A stretch of DNA of 20,485 nt from DATDRS01 sp035291605 (GTDB taxonomy: Bacteria; Chloroflexota; Anaerolineae; Anaerolineales; UBA6663), in the NCBI GenBank assembly GCA_035291605.1, contig DATDRS010000150.1, positions 1 to 20,485 of the forward strand, in the 5' to 3' direction. Shown here piece by piece: positions 7,814 through 18,247 of this stretch (positions are counted from its first letter, which is position 1; each line of letters opens with the position of its first letter). The translations under genes were made by a program, and so were the position numbers. The notes under the pieces are model-generated. The model was not told the DNA's origin, searched no databases, and worked only from the letters and a program-made list of their open reading frames with translations.

Positions 7814-7841
7814 ATTATAGGCCTTTGCGGGCGAGAGTCAA
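7814..7841 (-). promoter_or_regulatory. Sigma-70-type promoter of the nucleoside operon
   Basis: Read on the minus strand, TTGACT (7841-7836) is followed after 16 nt by TATAAT (7819-7814). Transcription would start near 7807, 33 nt before the amidohydrolase ATG. No comparably good promoter was seen in the gaps between the downstream operon genes. Confidence 0.85.
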
Positions 7842-7865
7842 AAGGCGTTGAGACAGAAATGGGTC

Positions 7866-7871
7866 TAAAAT
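7866..7871 (+). promoter_or_regulatory. Possible -10 element of a leaderless small mRNA
   Basis: TAAAAT ends 6 nt before the ATG of the small gene at 7878, so transcription would begin at or next to the start codon. No convincing -35 hexamer lies 16-18 nt upstream. No Shine-Dalgarno sequence is present before the ATG, which fits a leaderless message but does not prove it. Confidence 0.4.
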
Positions 7872-7877
7872 AGTGGC

Positions 7878-8000
7878 ATGATCTTCGGTGGACAAGGCGG
7901 GGGCCTCCCCCTGCCCCAAAGTGCAGTGGAGTGGCTGGCGGTGGTAATTGCCATCGTCCTGGTCATATGGGTCGCCCGACGGTGGCTGGACGAGGGATGA
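7878..8000 (+). CDS. Small single-span membrane protein, 40 residues, unrecognised
   Basis: The frame reads ATG to TGA and encodes 40 residues. A Gly/Pro-rich start (MIFGGQGGGLPLPQ) leads to one membrane segment (about residues 19-33, WLAVVIAIVLVIWVA) and then a short charged tail (RRWLDEG). The arginines after the span suggest N-out, C-in orientation. About 29 of 40 third positions are G or C, in line with neighbouring genes, and a strong intrinsic terminator starts 14 nt after the stop. These points favour a real gene. It is divergent from the nucleoside operon and convergent with rpoC. A TAAAAT element 6 nt before the ATG suggests a leaderless transcript. I do not recognise a family, and no function is assigned. 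Confidence 0.6.
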   Translation: MIFGGQGGGLPLPQSAVEWLAVVIAIVLVIWVARRWLDEG

Positions 8001-8014
8001 AGGCGACGAGAATC

Positions 8015-8053
8015 AAGACCGCCCGCGCTGTTCGCGCGGGCGGTCTTCTTTTC
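8015..8053 (+). terminator. Strong intrinsic terminator between the small gene and rpoC
   Basis: A perfect 14-bp GC-rich stem (8015-8028 with 8034-8047) around a 5-nt loop is followed on the + strand by CTTCTTTTC. The U-rich side faces the + strand, so it best serves the small membrane-protein gene. It also lies about 60 nt beyond the rpoC stop and may block or end minus-strand transcripts, although on that side the run of T is poor. Confidence 0.85.
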
Positions 8054-8105
8054 ACACGGCAGGAGCGATCAGCTGATCGCCCCGACAACCGATTACCCGA
8101 TGACG

Positions 8106-12365
<4,260 letters not shown>

Positions 12366-12417
12366 TATGATCCTCCAAACTGGAACATGCGTGCTAGTAA
12401 TGAGGAAAAGCAAAACA

Positions 12418-12447
12418 AGCGCTTGGGTGTCTCTTGACCCAAGCGCT
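12418..12447 (-). terminator. Intrinsic-terminator-like hairpin in the rpoC leader
   Basis: An 11-bp perfect stem (12437-12447 pairing with 12418-12428; arm sequence AGCGCTTGGGT) encloses an 8-nt loop. On the minus strand it is followed by TTGTTTTGCTTTT. It lies between the consensus promoter at 12488-12515 and the rpoC start codon. It would therefore be transcribed as part of the rpoC leader and could attenuate it. It could also end read-through from the upstream gene. Confidence 0.75.
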
Positions 12448-12487
12448 GTTCAGCGCGTTGTTTGTATGCTCAGTTCACGTGATGTAG

Positions 12488-12515
12488 ATTATATCCAAGG
12501 CAACCTGTCTGTCAA
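12488..12515 (-). promoter_or_regulatory. Perfect-consensus sigma-70 promoter of rpoC
   Basis: On the minus strand, TTGACA (12515-12510) is followed after 16 nt by TATAAT (12493-12488). Transcription would start near 12481, giving a leader of about 117 nt that contains the terminator-like hairpin. An 8-bp palindrome, TCACGTGA (12475-12482), overlaps the predicted start point. Confidence 0.9.
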
Positions 12516-12578
12516 GGGGTCGCAAACCTGAAATTTCCACCCCTGGACGGCAGTGGCGCTGCCATTTGCTCCTGCCCT

Positions 12579-13724
12579 CTAAAACCGGATCTTCGACCCG
12601 CAAAACTCGCAGGTGATTTCGGTCTGGCCGCGCAGGACGGTTTGCGTGATGGTCGCGCCGCAAGTCGGGCATTTGGTAGGGGCTTTCGCCGCGGCCTCCA
12701 TCGCCGCCTGGTCCACAGGAACGGTGCGCTCTTTGGCGATTTCGCCGCTCTTTACGCGGCCAATAAATCCCTGCCAGGTCTCGCCGCTTTCCCCTTTCAA
12801 GTGGATATCGGTCGTGCGGAAGGGATCGCCGGACTCCAGTTCGATCGTCAGGTAATCGTCCTTGCCCATGAAGCCGCGATTTGACCCCGTCGCCTTCGCA
12901 ATCTGCGCGACCGGCACGGCCCACTGCAAAGCCTGAACCTTCTTCTTTTCCGTCGCGATGAACAACACCTTCTTGGTCGCGACCTCTTCCTTTTGCTCAA
13001 AGAGCAACCGCTGGTCGGTGAGCATCAGCACGCCTTCCACGCCGTCGTCGTCGCCGGGCTTCTTCCAGTTGGCCGGCACCGCCTCCGCCGGGGCTTCGGT
13101 CGGGAGGAAACCAAACGAAGCCTGCTCGACCTGCTGCAGCGTCCACGAGACGTCGTCCACCTGCTGCTGAGTCTGGTTCACATTGTCGTCAAGCGTGTCG
13201 TACATCCCTTGCAAGTTGCCGACGGCGGCGTTCACCTTGCTTTCGAGCGAGGTGAGAGCCGCGCCCGCCAGAGAACCCCGGTTAAGGATGTTCTGGACGT
13301 TCGCCGCGTCTGCCTGCAGGGTCCGCGCCTGTGTCTGGATCGCCGCCGTGACGCGCGGGCGCAGGTCGCGCCACTGTTTGGCCAGCGTCTCGACTTTCTT
13401 CTCCAGGTAGTTCTTGAAGACGTAGCCCCGGGCGCGGGTGTTCTCAACGTTGGCCGGCAGGGTGCTAATCGCGCTCTCGATATCCTCCAGGTCGTCGTTG
13501 ATCGAGGTCAGCATGATCTTGCTCTGCAGGTCGTTGAACTTCGCCGCCTCGGCCTGCAGGGCCTCGTTGCTGGCGGCCGCCGGGACCGAGAGGCGCGCGG
13601 CCGGCGCGCGCGGCGGAACGCTCCGGCGTTGGTCTTTCGCTTCTTTCCGCTCAGCCGCGGTGACCATCGGCTTGGGGGGAGCTTTAGGGCGAGCGGGGCC
13701 GCGTTCGTCAGCTTCTCTAGGCAT
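12579..13724 (-). CDS. Uncharacterised protein: coiled coil, PH-like domain and C-terminal zinc ribbon
   Basis: A 381-residue soluble protein that I do not recognise as a named family. Residues about 1-50 are a basic, Pro/Ala-rich disordered stretch. Residues about 52-205 are helical and rich in Gln, Asn, Asp and Glu, and look like coiled coil (for example INDDLEDIESAISTLPANVE and DDNVNQTQQQVDDVSW). Residues about 225-330 have the beta-rich pattern of bacterial PH/GRAM-like domains (GVEGVLMLTDQRLLFEQKEE). The C-terminus is a four-Cys zinc ribbon (C352-P-T-C355 and C372-E-F-C375). There is no signal peptide or membrane span. ATG at 13724 has AAGGAG 10 nt upstream. It lies 31 nt after prfB, so it is probably in the prfB transcript and separated from rpoC by the rpoC promoter. 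A scaffold or membrane-associated sensing role is possible but is only a guess. Confidence 0.85.
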   Translation of the reverse strand: MPREADERGPARPKAPPKPMVTAAERKEAKDQRRSVPPRAPAARLSVPAAASNEALQAEAAKFNDLQSKIMLTSINDDLEDIESAISTLPANVENTRARGYVFKNYLEKKVETLAKQWRDLRPRVTAAIQTQARTLQADAANVQNILNRGSLAGAALTSLESKVNAAVGNLQGMYDTLDDNVNQTQQQVDDVSWTLQQVEQASFGFLPTEAPAEAVPANWKKPGDDDGVEGVLMLTDQRLLFEQKEEVATKKVLFIATEKKKVQALQWAVPVAQIAKATGSNRGFMGKDDYLTIELESGDPFRTTDIHLKGESGETWQGFIGRVKSGEIAKERTVPVDQAAMEAAAKAPTKCPTCGATITQTVLRGQTEITCEFCGSKIRF

Positions 13725-13755
13725 AGGCAGTTTTCTCCTTCCGTCAGTCGCAGGG

Positions 13756-14842
13756 TTACGCGCCTACCCGCGAGCGCAGGTAGGCCTCGATGAAATCGTC
13801 CAGGCGCCCGTTGAGCACGTCGGCCGTCCGGCTGGTCTCAAAGTCCGTGCGGTGATCCTTCACCATTTGATAGGGGTGCAGGACGTACGAGCGGATTTGC
13901 TGGCCCCATTCGGCCTTGACGCGCTCTCCCTTGAGCGCGGCGATCTCCCGCTCTTTCTCTTCGCGTTTCAAGTCGAGCAGCCGCGCCCGCAGGACCTTCA
14001 TCGCATTCTCGCGGTTCTGCGTTTGCGAGCGCTCGTTCTGGCACGTCACGATGATGCCCGTCGGCAGGTGCCGGATGCGCACGGCCGTCGCGTTCTTCTG
14101 GACGTTCTGCCCGCCTGCACCCGCCGAGCGATACGTCTCGATCTCCAACTCCTCCGGCTTGATCTCGATCTCGGCCACATCCTCGACCTGCGGATAAACC
14201 TCCAGCGAGGCGAACGAGGTGTGCCGCCGGTGGGCCGAGTCAAACGGCGAGAGGCGCACGAGGCGATGCGTGCCCTTTTCCGCTTTTAAGTAACCATAAG
14301 CGTACGGGCCGTTCACCGCCACCGTCACCGACTTTAGCCCGGCTTCCTCGCCGTCGCTGGAGTCCAGGATATCCGTTTTGTAGCCGTGCTCTTCGGCCCA
14401 GCGCAGATACATGCGAAACAACATGGCGACCCAGTCCTGCGCCTCGGTGCCCCCCGCCCCCGAAAAGATCGTCACAATCGCGTCGTCGTGGTCATAGTCG
14501 CCTGACAACAGCGTTTCGAACTCCAGTTTGTGCGCGTCTTTCTCCAGCCGCTCGACTTCCCTCTCCAGTTCTTCGCGCAGCGAGGGATCGTCCAGCCCGG
14601 CCAACTCCAGCGCATCGGCGATGTGCTGCGCGGCCTGGCGCCATTCCTCGACCTCCTCCCTGGCGCGCGCCAACGCGCGCATCGTCTTCTGGGCCTCAGC
14701 CGGGTTGTTCCACAGGTTCGGGGCCTGTGATTTCGCCTCCAGGTCCGCTAAACGCTTCTCCTTGGCCGGCAGGTCAAAGACGCTCCATGAGCGTCTGGAT
14801 TTTGGCTTCGATCTCTTTCAAACGAGCGATGAGGTCTTCCAT
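13756..14842 (-). CDS. prfB: Peptide chain release factor 2, with programmed +1 frameshift
   Basis: Release factor 2 frees the finished protein at UGA and UAA stop codons. Translation starts at ATG 14842 (MEDLIARLKEIEAKIQTLME) and meets an in-frame UGA after codon 22. A +1 shift at CTT-TGA-C joins it to the long downstream frame, giving 361 residues, the usual length for RF2 (about 365). The coding joins are 14842-14777 and 14775-13756. The anticodon-like SPF tripeptide is in RLSPFDSAHRRHTSF (about residues 198-200). The peptidyl-hydrolysis GGQ is in GAGGQNVQKN (243-245). The frame could be misread as starting at ATG 14682, which would lose the first 53 residues. A GGAG sequence lies 10 nt before the true ATG. 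The gene follows ftsY by 84 nt. RF2 controls its own level through this stop codon. Confidence 0.97.
14773..14788 (-). other. Programmed +1 ribosomal frameshift site of prfB
   Basis: On the minus strand the site reads ATG GAG CGT CTT TGA C. CTT is the slippery codon (14779-14777), TGA the frame-0 stop (14776-14774) and the next base C, the weak stop context typical of RF2. A Shine-Dalgarno-like GGAG ends 3 nt before CTT, the same spacing as in the E. coli prfB site. After the shift, translation continues as GAC CTG CCG. Confidence 0.93.
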
Positions 14843-14926
14843 GGGTTCTATTCTCCACCTGCGCCTTACGGGATACGGGCCACGCACGACGCATCATGTG
14901 TTGCGTAGTTCGTATGGTGTAATCCG

Positions 14927-15832
14927 TCAATCAAGCAGCCCTTCCACAAACTTCTCCGGGTCAAACGCTTCGAAATCTTCGAACTGCTCGCCTGTGCCCA
15001 CAAAACTGATGGGTAGGCCGAGTTCCTGCCGGATGGCGAACGCCATGCCGCCTTTGGCCGAGCCGTCGAGCTTGGCGAGGATCACGCCCGTCACGCCGAC
15101 GGCGTCTTTGAACGCCCTGGCCTGCGAGAGCGCATTCTGGCCGGTCACCGCATCCAGCACGAGCAGCGTCTCGTGCGGCGCGCCGGGCAGGCCCCTGGCG
15201 ATCACGCCGCGCACTTTCTTCAACTCTTCCATCAAATTATGTTTCGTCTGCAGGCGGCCGGCTGTATCCACGATGAGCACATCCACGTTGCGCGCTTTGG
15301 CGGCGGCGACGGCGTCGTGCGCCACCGCGCCGGGGTCGGCGTTCGGCTGCCCGGCGATGACGGGAACGTCCAGCCGTTCACCCCAGACCTGCAGCTGCTC
15401 GACGGCGGCGGCGCGGAAGGTGTCGGCGGCGCCGAGCAGGACGGAACGCTTTTGCCGCTGAAAGTAGCGCGCCAGTTTGGCGGCGGTGGTCGTCTTCCCC
15501 GATCCGTTGACGCCGACGAGCATCACCACGCCCGGTTTGGCGTTCACGCTCAGGGTCTTAGCCTCTCCCAGCCGGGCGCGGAGTTCGGCGCGGAGCGCGG
15601 CCTTCAGCTGCTCGGCGCGGACCAGACCCTCGGCCTCGGCGCGCCGCTCGAGGCCGGCGACGATCTCATCCGCCAGCGCCGCGCCCAGGTCGGACTGGAT
15701 CAGCGTGGCTTCAAGCTCATCCCAGGTCGCTTCGGTGATCTCGTTCTGGCCGAGCAGCGTGGCGATGCGCCCAAAGACCGACTGGCGCGTCTTGGCCAGG
15801 CTATCCCGTAAGGATCTAGTTGCGGCAAACAT
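14927..15832 (-). CDS. ftsY: Signal recognition particle receptor FtsY
   Basis: A 301-residue SRP GTPase that docks ribosome-SRP complexes at the membrane and delivers membrane proteins to the translocon. The helical N domain (about residues 1-95) precedes the G domain with GVNGSGKTT (107-115), DTFRAAA (137-143), DTAGR (189-193) and AKLDG (253-257). The C-terminal GTGEQFEDFEAFDPEKFVEGLL is typical of FtsY and separates it from Ffh, as does the absence of an M domain. The acidic A domain of E. coli FtsY is missing, as in many other bacteria. TATAAT lies only 8 nt before the ATG, so the mRNA is predicted to be leaderless or nearly so. The gene heads the ftsY-prfB-12579 minus-strand cluster. Confidence 0.97.
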   Translation of the reverse strand: MFAATRSLRDSLAKTRQSVFGRIATLLGQNEITEATWDELEATLIQSDLGAALADEIVAGLERRAEAEGLVRAEQLKAALRAELRARLGEAKTLSVNAKPGVVMLVGVNGSGKTTTAAKLARYFQRQKRSVLLGAADTFRAAAVEQLQVWGERLDVPVIAGQPNADPGAVAHDAVAAAKARNVDVLIVDTAGRLQTKHNLMEELKKVRGVIARGLPGAPHETLLVLDAVTGQNALSQARAFKDAVGVTGVILAKLDGSAKGGMAFAIRQELGLPISFVGTGEQFEDFEAFDPEKFVEGLLD

Positions 15833-15840
15833 CGCGCGGG

Positions 15841-15846
15841 ATTATA
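15841..15846 (-). promoter_or_regulatory. -10 element of ftsY, predicting a leaderless transcript
   Basis: TATAAT on the minus strand ends 8 nt before the ftsY ATG at 15832. The start of transcription would fall within about 0-3 nt of the ATG, leaving no room for a Shine-Dalgarno. The -35 region is weak. Confidence 0.6.
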
Positions 15847-15862
15847 ACACCTTACTTTTGGC

Positions 15863-15892
15863 TTGCCACTGCCAGTTATCATTAGTTATAAT
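15863..15892 (+). promoter_or_regulatory. Promoter of the glycosyltransferase gene
   Basis: TTGCCA (15863-15868), an 18-nt spacer and TATAAT (15887-15892) predict transcription from about 15899, 13 nt before the ATG at 15912. It is back to back with the ftsY promoter in the 79-nt divergent gap. No Shine-Dalgarno is visible before the ATG. Confidence 0.7.
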
Positions 15893-15911
15893 CTTTCAAA
15901 CCGTCCCTTCC

Positions 15912-16913
15912 ATGGCCCCGCACATGCCCGATCATCGCCCCCGCTACTCCGTCGTCGCGCCCGTCTTCAACGAAGAAGAGACGCTGCCCGAATTTCACCG
16001 CCGCCTGAGCGCAGTGCTCGACGGACTCGACGGCCCGGCGGAGGTGGTGCTGGTCTTCGACGGCAGCCGGGACCGTTCGCCGGAGATCGGGAAAGAGTTG
16101 CAGGCCAGAGACCCGCGCCTCAAGCTCGTCAAGTTTTCGCGCAACTTCGGCCACCAGATCGCCATCACCGCCGGGATGGACTACGCCGAAGGCGACGCGG
16201 TGGTGATCATCGACTCGGACTTGCAGGACCCGCCGGAGGTCATCCCTGAACTGATCGCCAAGTGGAAGGAGGGCTATGAGGTCGTGTACGCTCAGCGCGC
16301 GAAGCGGCAGGGCGAGACGTTTTTCAAGCTCATCACGGCGGCGATGTTCTACCGGTTGATTGACCGGCTGGCCTCGATTGACATCCCGCGCGACACGGGC
16401 GACTTCCGGCTGATTGACCGCAAGGTCGTGCTGGCCCTGCGGCGCATGCGAGAGCATCATCGCTTCATGCGCGGCCTCTCGGTGTGGGTCGGCTTCCGGC
16501 AGACCGGCATCCGGTACGTCCGGCACGAACGCTACGCCGGGAAGACCCAGTATCCGCTGCGCAAGATGGTAAAGTTCGCCTCGGACGCGATCACAGGGTT
16601 TTCGTATGTCCCGCTGCAGTTAGCGACGACGCTGGGCTTTGCGGTTTCGGGCGTGGCGCTGGTGGCCATCCCGGTCGTCGCGGTCCTGCGGCTGTTCGAC
16701 AGCGGGTTCTTCTACGGACAGGCCACCACGCTGATCTCGGTGTTGTTCCTCGGCGGGGTGCAGTTGATTTTCCTGGGCATCCTCGGAGAATACCTGGGGC
16801 GCATTTACGACGAAGTGAAAAAACGGCCGCTGTATATCGTGACCGAAGCGCCGCCGAAGCCGCGTGTTGAAGAAGATGAGACAGTTGAAATATCTGACAC
16901 GGTGAAAGGATGA
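15912..16913 (+). CDS. Family 2 glycosyltransferase, polyprenyl-phosphate sugar transferase type (GtrB/DPM1-like)
   Basis: A 333-residue enzyme with an N-terminal GT-A domain and two C-terminal membrane spans (about residues 237-261 and 271-296). This layout is typical of enzymes that load a sugar from a nucleotide sugar onto undecaprenyl or dolichyl phosphate. Motifs include VVAPVFNEEETLPEF near the start, DSDLQDPPE (101-109, the metal-binding DxD region), DTGDFRLIDR (161-170) and RYAGKTQYPLRKM. The usual DDGS motif is FDGS here (residues 49-52), with the first Asp replaced by Phe. The reading frame stays open far upstream antisense to ftsY. ATG at 15912 was chosen because family homology and the promoter both begin there; ATG at 15924 is an alternative. 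The substrate sugar cannot be told from sequence. Confidence 0.93.
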   Translation: MAPHMPDHRPRYSVVAPVFNEEETLPEFHRRLSAVLDGLDGPAEVVLVFDGSRDRSPEIGKELQARDPRLKLVKFSRNFGHQIAITAGMDYAEGDAVVIIDSDLQDPPEVIPELIAKWKEGYEVVYAQRAKRQGETFFKLITAAMFYRLIDRLASIDIPRDTGDFRLIDRKVVLALRRMREHHRFMRGLSVWVGFRQTGIRYVRHERYAGKTQYPLRKMVKFASDAITGFSYVPLQLATTLGFAVSGVALVAIPVVAVLRLFDSGFFYGQATTLISVLFLGGVQLIFLGILGEYLGRIYDEVKKRPLYIVTEAPPKPRVEEDETVEISDTVKG

Positions 16914-16973
16914 CCGGGTGACAACGATCTCTGGCACCTGCACCTTAGCACCCTGTCAGTTGAAGAGACTCCC

Positions 16974-17447
16974 ATGACCCTCTCCCACCTCGACTCAGAA
17001 GGCCGCGCCCGCATGGTGGACGTGGGCCACAAGCCGGACACCGACCGCGTGGCCGTCGCCGCCGGGGAAGTGCGCATGAAACCGGAGACGCTCGCGCTCA
17101 TCCGCGCGGGGGACCTGAAGAAGGGCGACGTGCTGGCCGTGGCGCAGTTGGCCGGGGTGATGGCCGCCAAGCGCACCGCCGAGCTTATCCCGCTCTGCCA
17201 CCCCCTGCCCCTCACGCACATTGACGTGCGGTGCGAACTCAAGGACGACCTGCCCGGCGTCGCCATCACCGCCACGGTGCGCACCACCGGCAAGACCGGC
17301 GTGGAGATGGAGGCCCTCACCGCCGTGAGCGTCGCCGCGCTGACGGTGTATGATATGGCTAAGGCCGCCGAAAAGACGATGCAGATCACGAACGTCCGGT
17401 TGTTGGAGAAACACGGGGGGAGGAGCGGGGATGTGGTGAACGTCTGA
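16974..17447 (+). CDS. moaC: Cyclic pyranopterin monophosphate synthase MoaC
   Basis: A 157-residue MoaC, which acts after MoaA in the first stage of molybdenum cofactor synthesis and forms cyclic pyranopterin monophosphate. The start, SHLDSEGRARMVDVGHKPDT, fits the family. The active-site motifs are LCHPLPLTH (His76), TGVEMEALTAV (Glu111 and Glu113) and YDMAKA (Asp127 and Lys130). The length is standard. It lies 60 nt after the glycosyltransferase gene and 17 nt before the fused moaD-moaE gene, so the two moa genes form an operon. No strong Shine-Dalgarno precedes the ATG. moaA and the other cofactor genes are not in the window. Confidence 0.97.
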   Translation: MTLSHLDSEGRARMVDVGHKPDTDRVAVAAGEVRMKPETLALIRAGDLKKGDVLAVAQLAGVMAAKRTAELIPLCHPLPLTHIDVRCELKDDLPGVAITATVRTTGKTGVEMEALTAVSVAALTVYDMAKAAEKTMQITNVRLLEKHGGRSGDVVNV

Positions 17448-17464
17448 TTTGGGCTATTGACAAC

Positions 17465-18208
17465 ATGAAGATCAACATCCTTTTCTTCGCTACCTTGAAA
17501 GACCGCGCGGGGCGGAACAGCCTGCCGCTGGAGATTAGCGACGGCGCGACCGTCTCCGCCCTCAAGTCGCGCCTCGCTGCCGATCTCCCCGGCCTCGCTC
17601 CGGCCCTCCCGACCGTGCTCGTCTCCGTTAACCACGAATTCGCCTTCCCCGAAGACCCGTTGAAAGACGGCGACGAAGTGGCATTATTCCCGCCGGTCTC
17701 CGGCGGCGCGACGGAATACGCCATACGCAATGCGCAGCAACCGACAATCTTTCGCATTACCAACGACCCCATTGACCTCGACGCCCTCGTCGCCTCCATC
17801 ACCCTCCCCACGACGGGCGCGGCGTGCCTCTTCACCGGCATGGTGCGCGGCGTGACCAAACGTGAGAGCGATCTCTTCGGCCCGCACCAGACGACGCGGC
17901 TCGAATACGAGGCTTACATCCCCATGGCCGAGGCCAAGATGAAGCAGGTCGCCGAGGAGATCCGCGCTAGGTGGCCGAGCGTCGAGGGCATTGTCATCGT
18001 CCAGCGCATCGGACCTCTGGCGCCAGGCACACCTACCGTGCTCATCGCCTGCTCCGCCGCGCACCGCGATACCGGCGTGTTCGAAGCTGCGCGTTACGGC
18101 ATTGACCGGCTGAAAGAGATCGTGCCGGTGTGGAAGAAAGAAATCGGGCCGAACGGCGAGGTATGGGTCGAGGGGCATTACACACCAAATGAGAAGGATA
18201 GAGGATGA
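17465..18208 (+). CDS. Fused molybdopterin synthase, MoaD-MoaE
   Basis: A 247-residue fusion of the small and large subunits of molybdopterin synthase, which adds two sulfurs to cyclic pyranopterin monophosphate. Residues 1-81 are a complete MoaD (ubiquitin-like, ending FPPVSGG). Residues about 95-245 are MoaE, with LEYEAYIPMAE, SAAHR, and DRLKEIVPVWKKE holding the two catalytic lysines (Lys217 and Lys224, matching E. coli Lys119 and Lys126). The His of the usual HRxG motif is Gln (VQRIG). MoaD works through a thiocarboxylate on its C-terminal Gly, which is internal here (Gly81), so cleavage after Gly80-Gly81 should be required. This is known for the M. tuberculosis MoaX fusion. The linker is short (residues 82-94). 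The gene follows moaC by 17 nt. Confidence 0.95.
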   Translation: MKINILFFATLKDRAGRNSLPLEISDGATVSALKSRLAADLPGLAPALPTVLVSVNHEFAFPEDPLKDGDEVALFPPVSGGATEYAIRNAQQPTIFRITNDPIDLDALVASITLPTTGAACLFTGMVRGVTKRESDLFGPHQTTRLEYEAYIPMAEAKMKQVAEEIRARWPSVEGIVIVQRIGPLAPGTPTVLIACSAAHRDTGVFEAARYGIDRLKEIVPVWKKEIGPNGEVWVEGHYTPNEKDRG

Positions 18209-18247
18209 AGGCTGAAGGATGAAAGCCGGGGCCTCCTCACGGTCGGA

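Noticed and set aside
8065..8080. A 16-bp palindrome, GCGATCAGCTGATCGC, after rpoC
   Set aside because: It is exact but isolated, with no loop, T-run or promoter beside it, and could be chance. It may be part of the rpoC 3' end but supports no call.
12537..12570. A short hairpin (GGCAG/CTGCC) after the zinc-ribbon gene as its terminator
   Set aside because: The stem is only 5 bp and no run of T follows, so it does not qualify as an intrinsic terminator.
15477..15911. N-terminal extension of the glycosyltransferase frame antisense to ftsY
   Set aside because: Family homology begins at about 15940, and a promoter lies at 15863-15892 inside the proposed extension.
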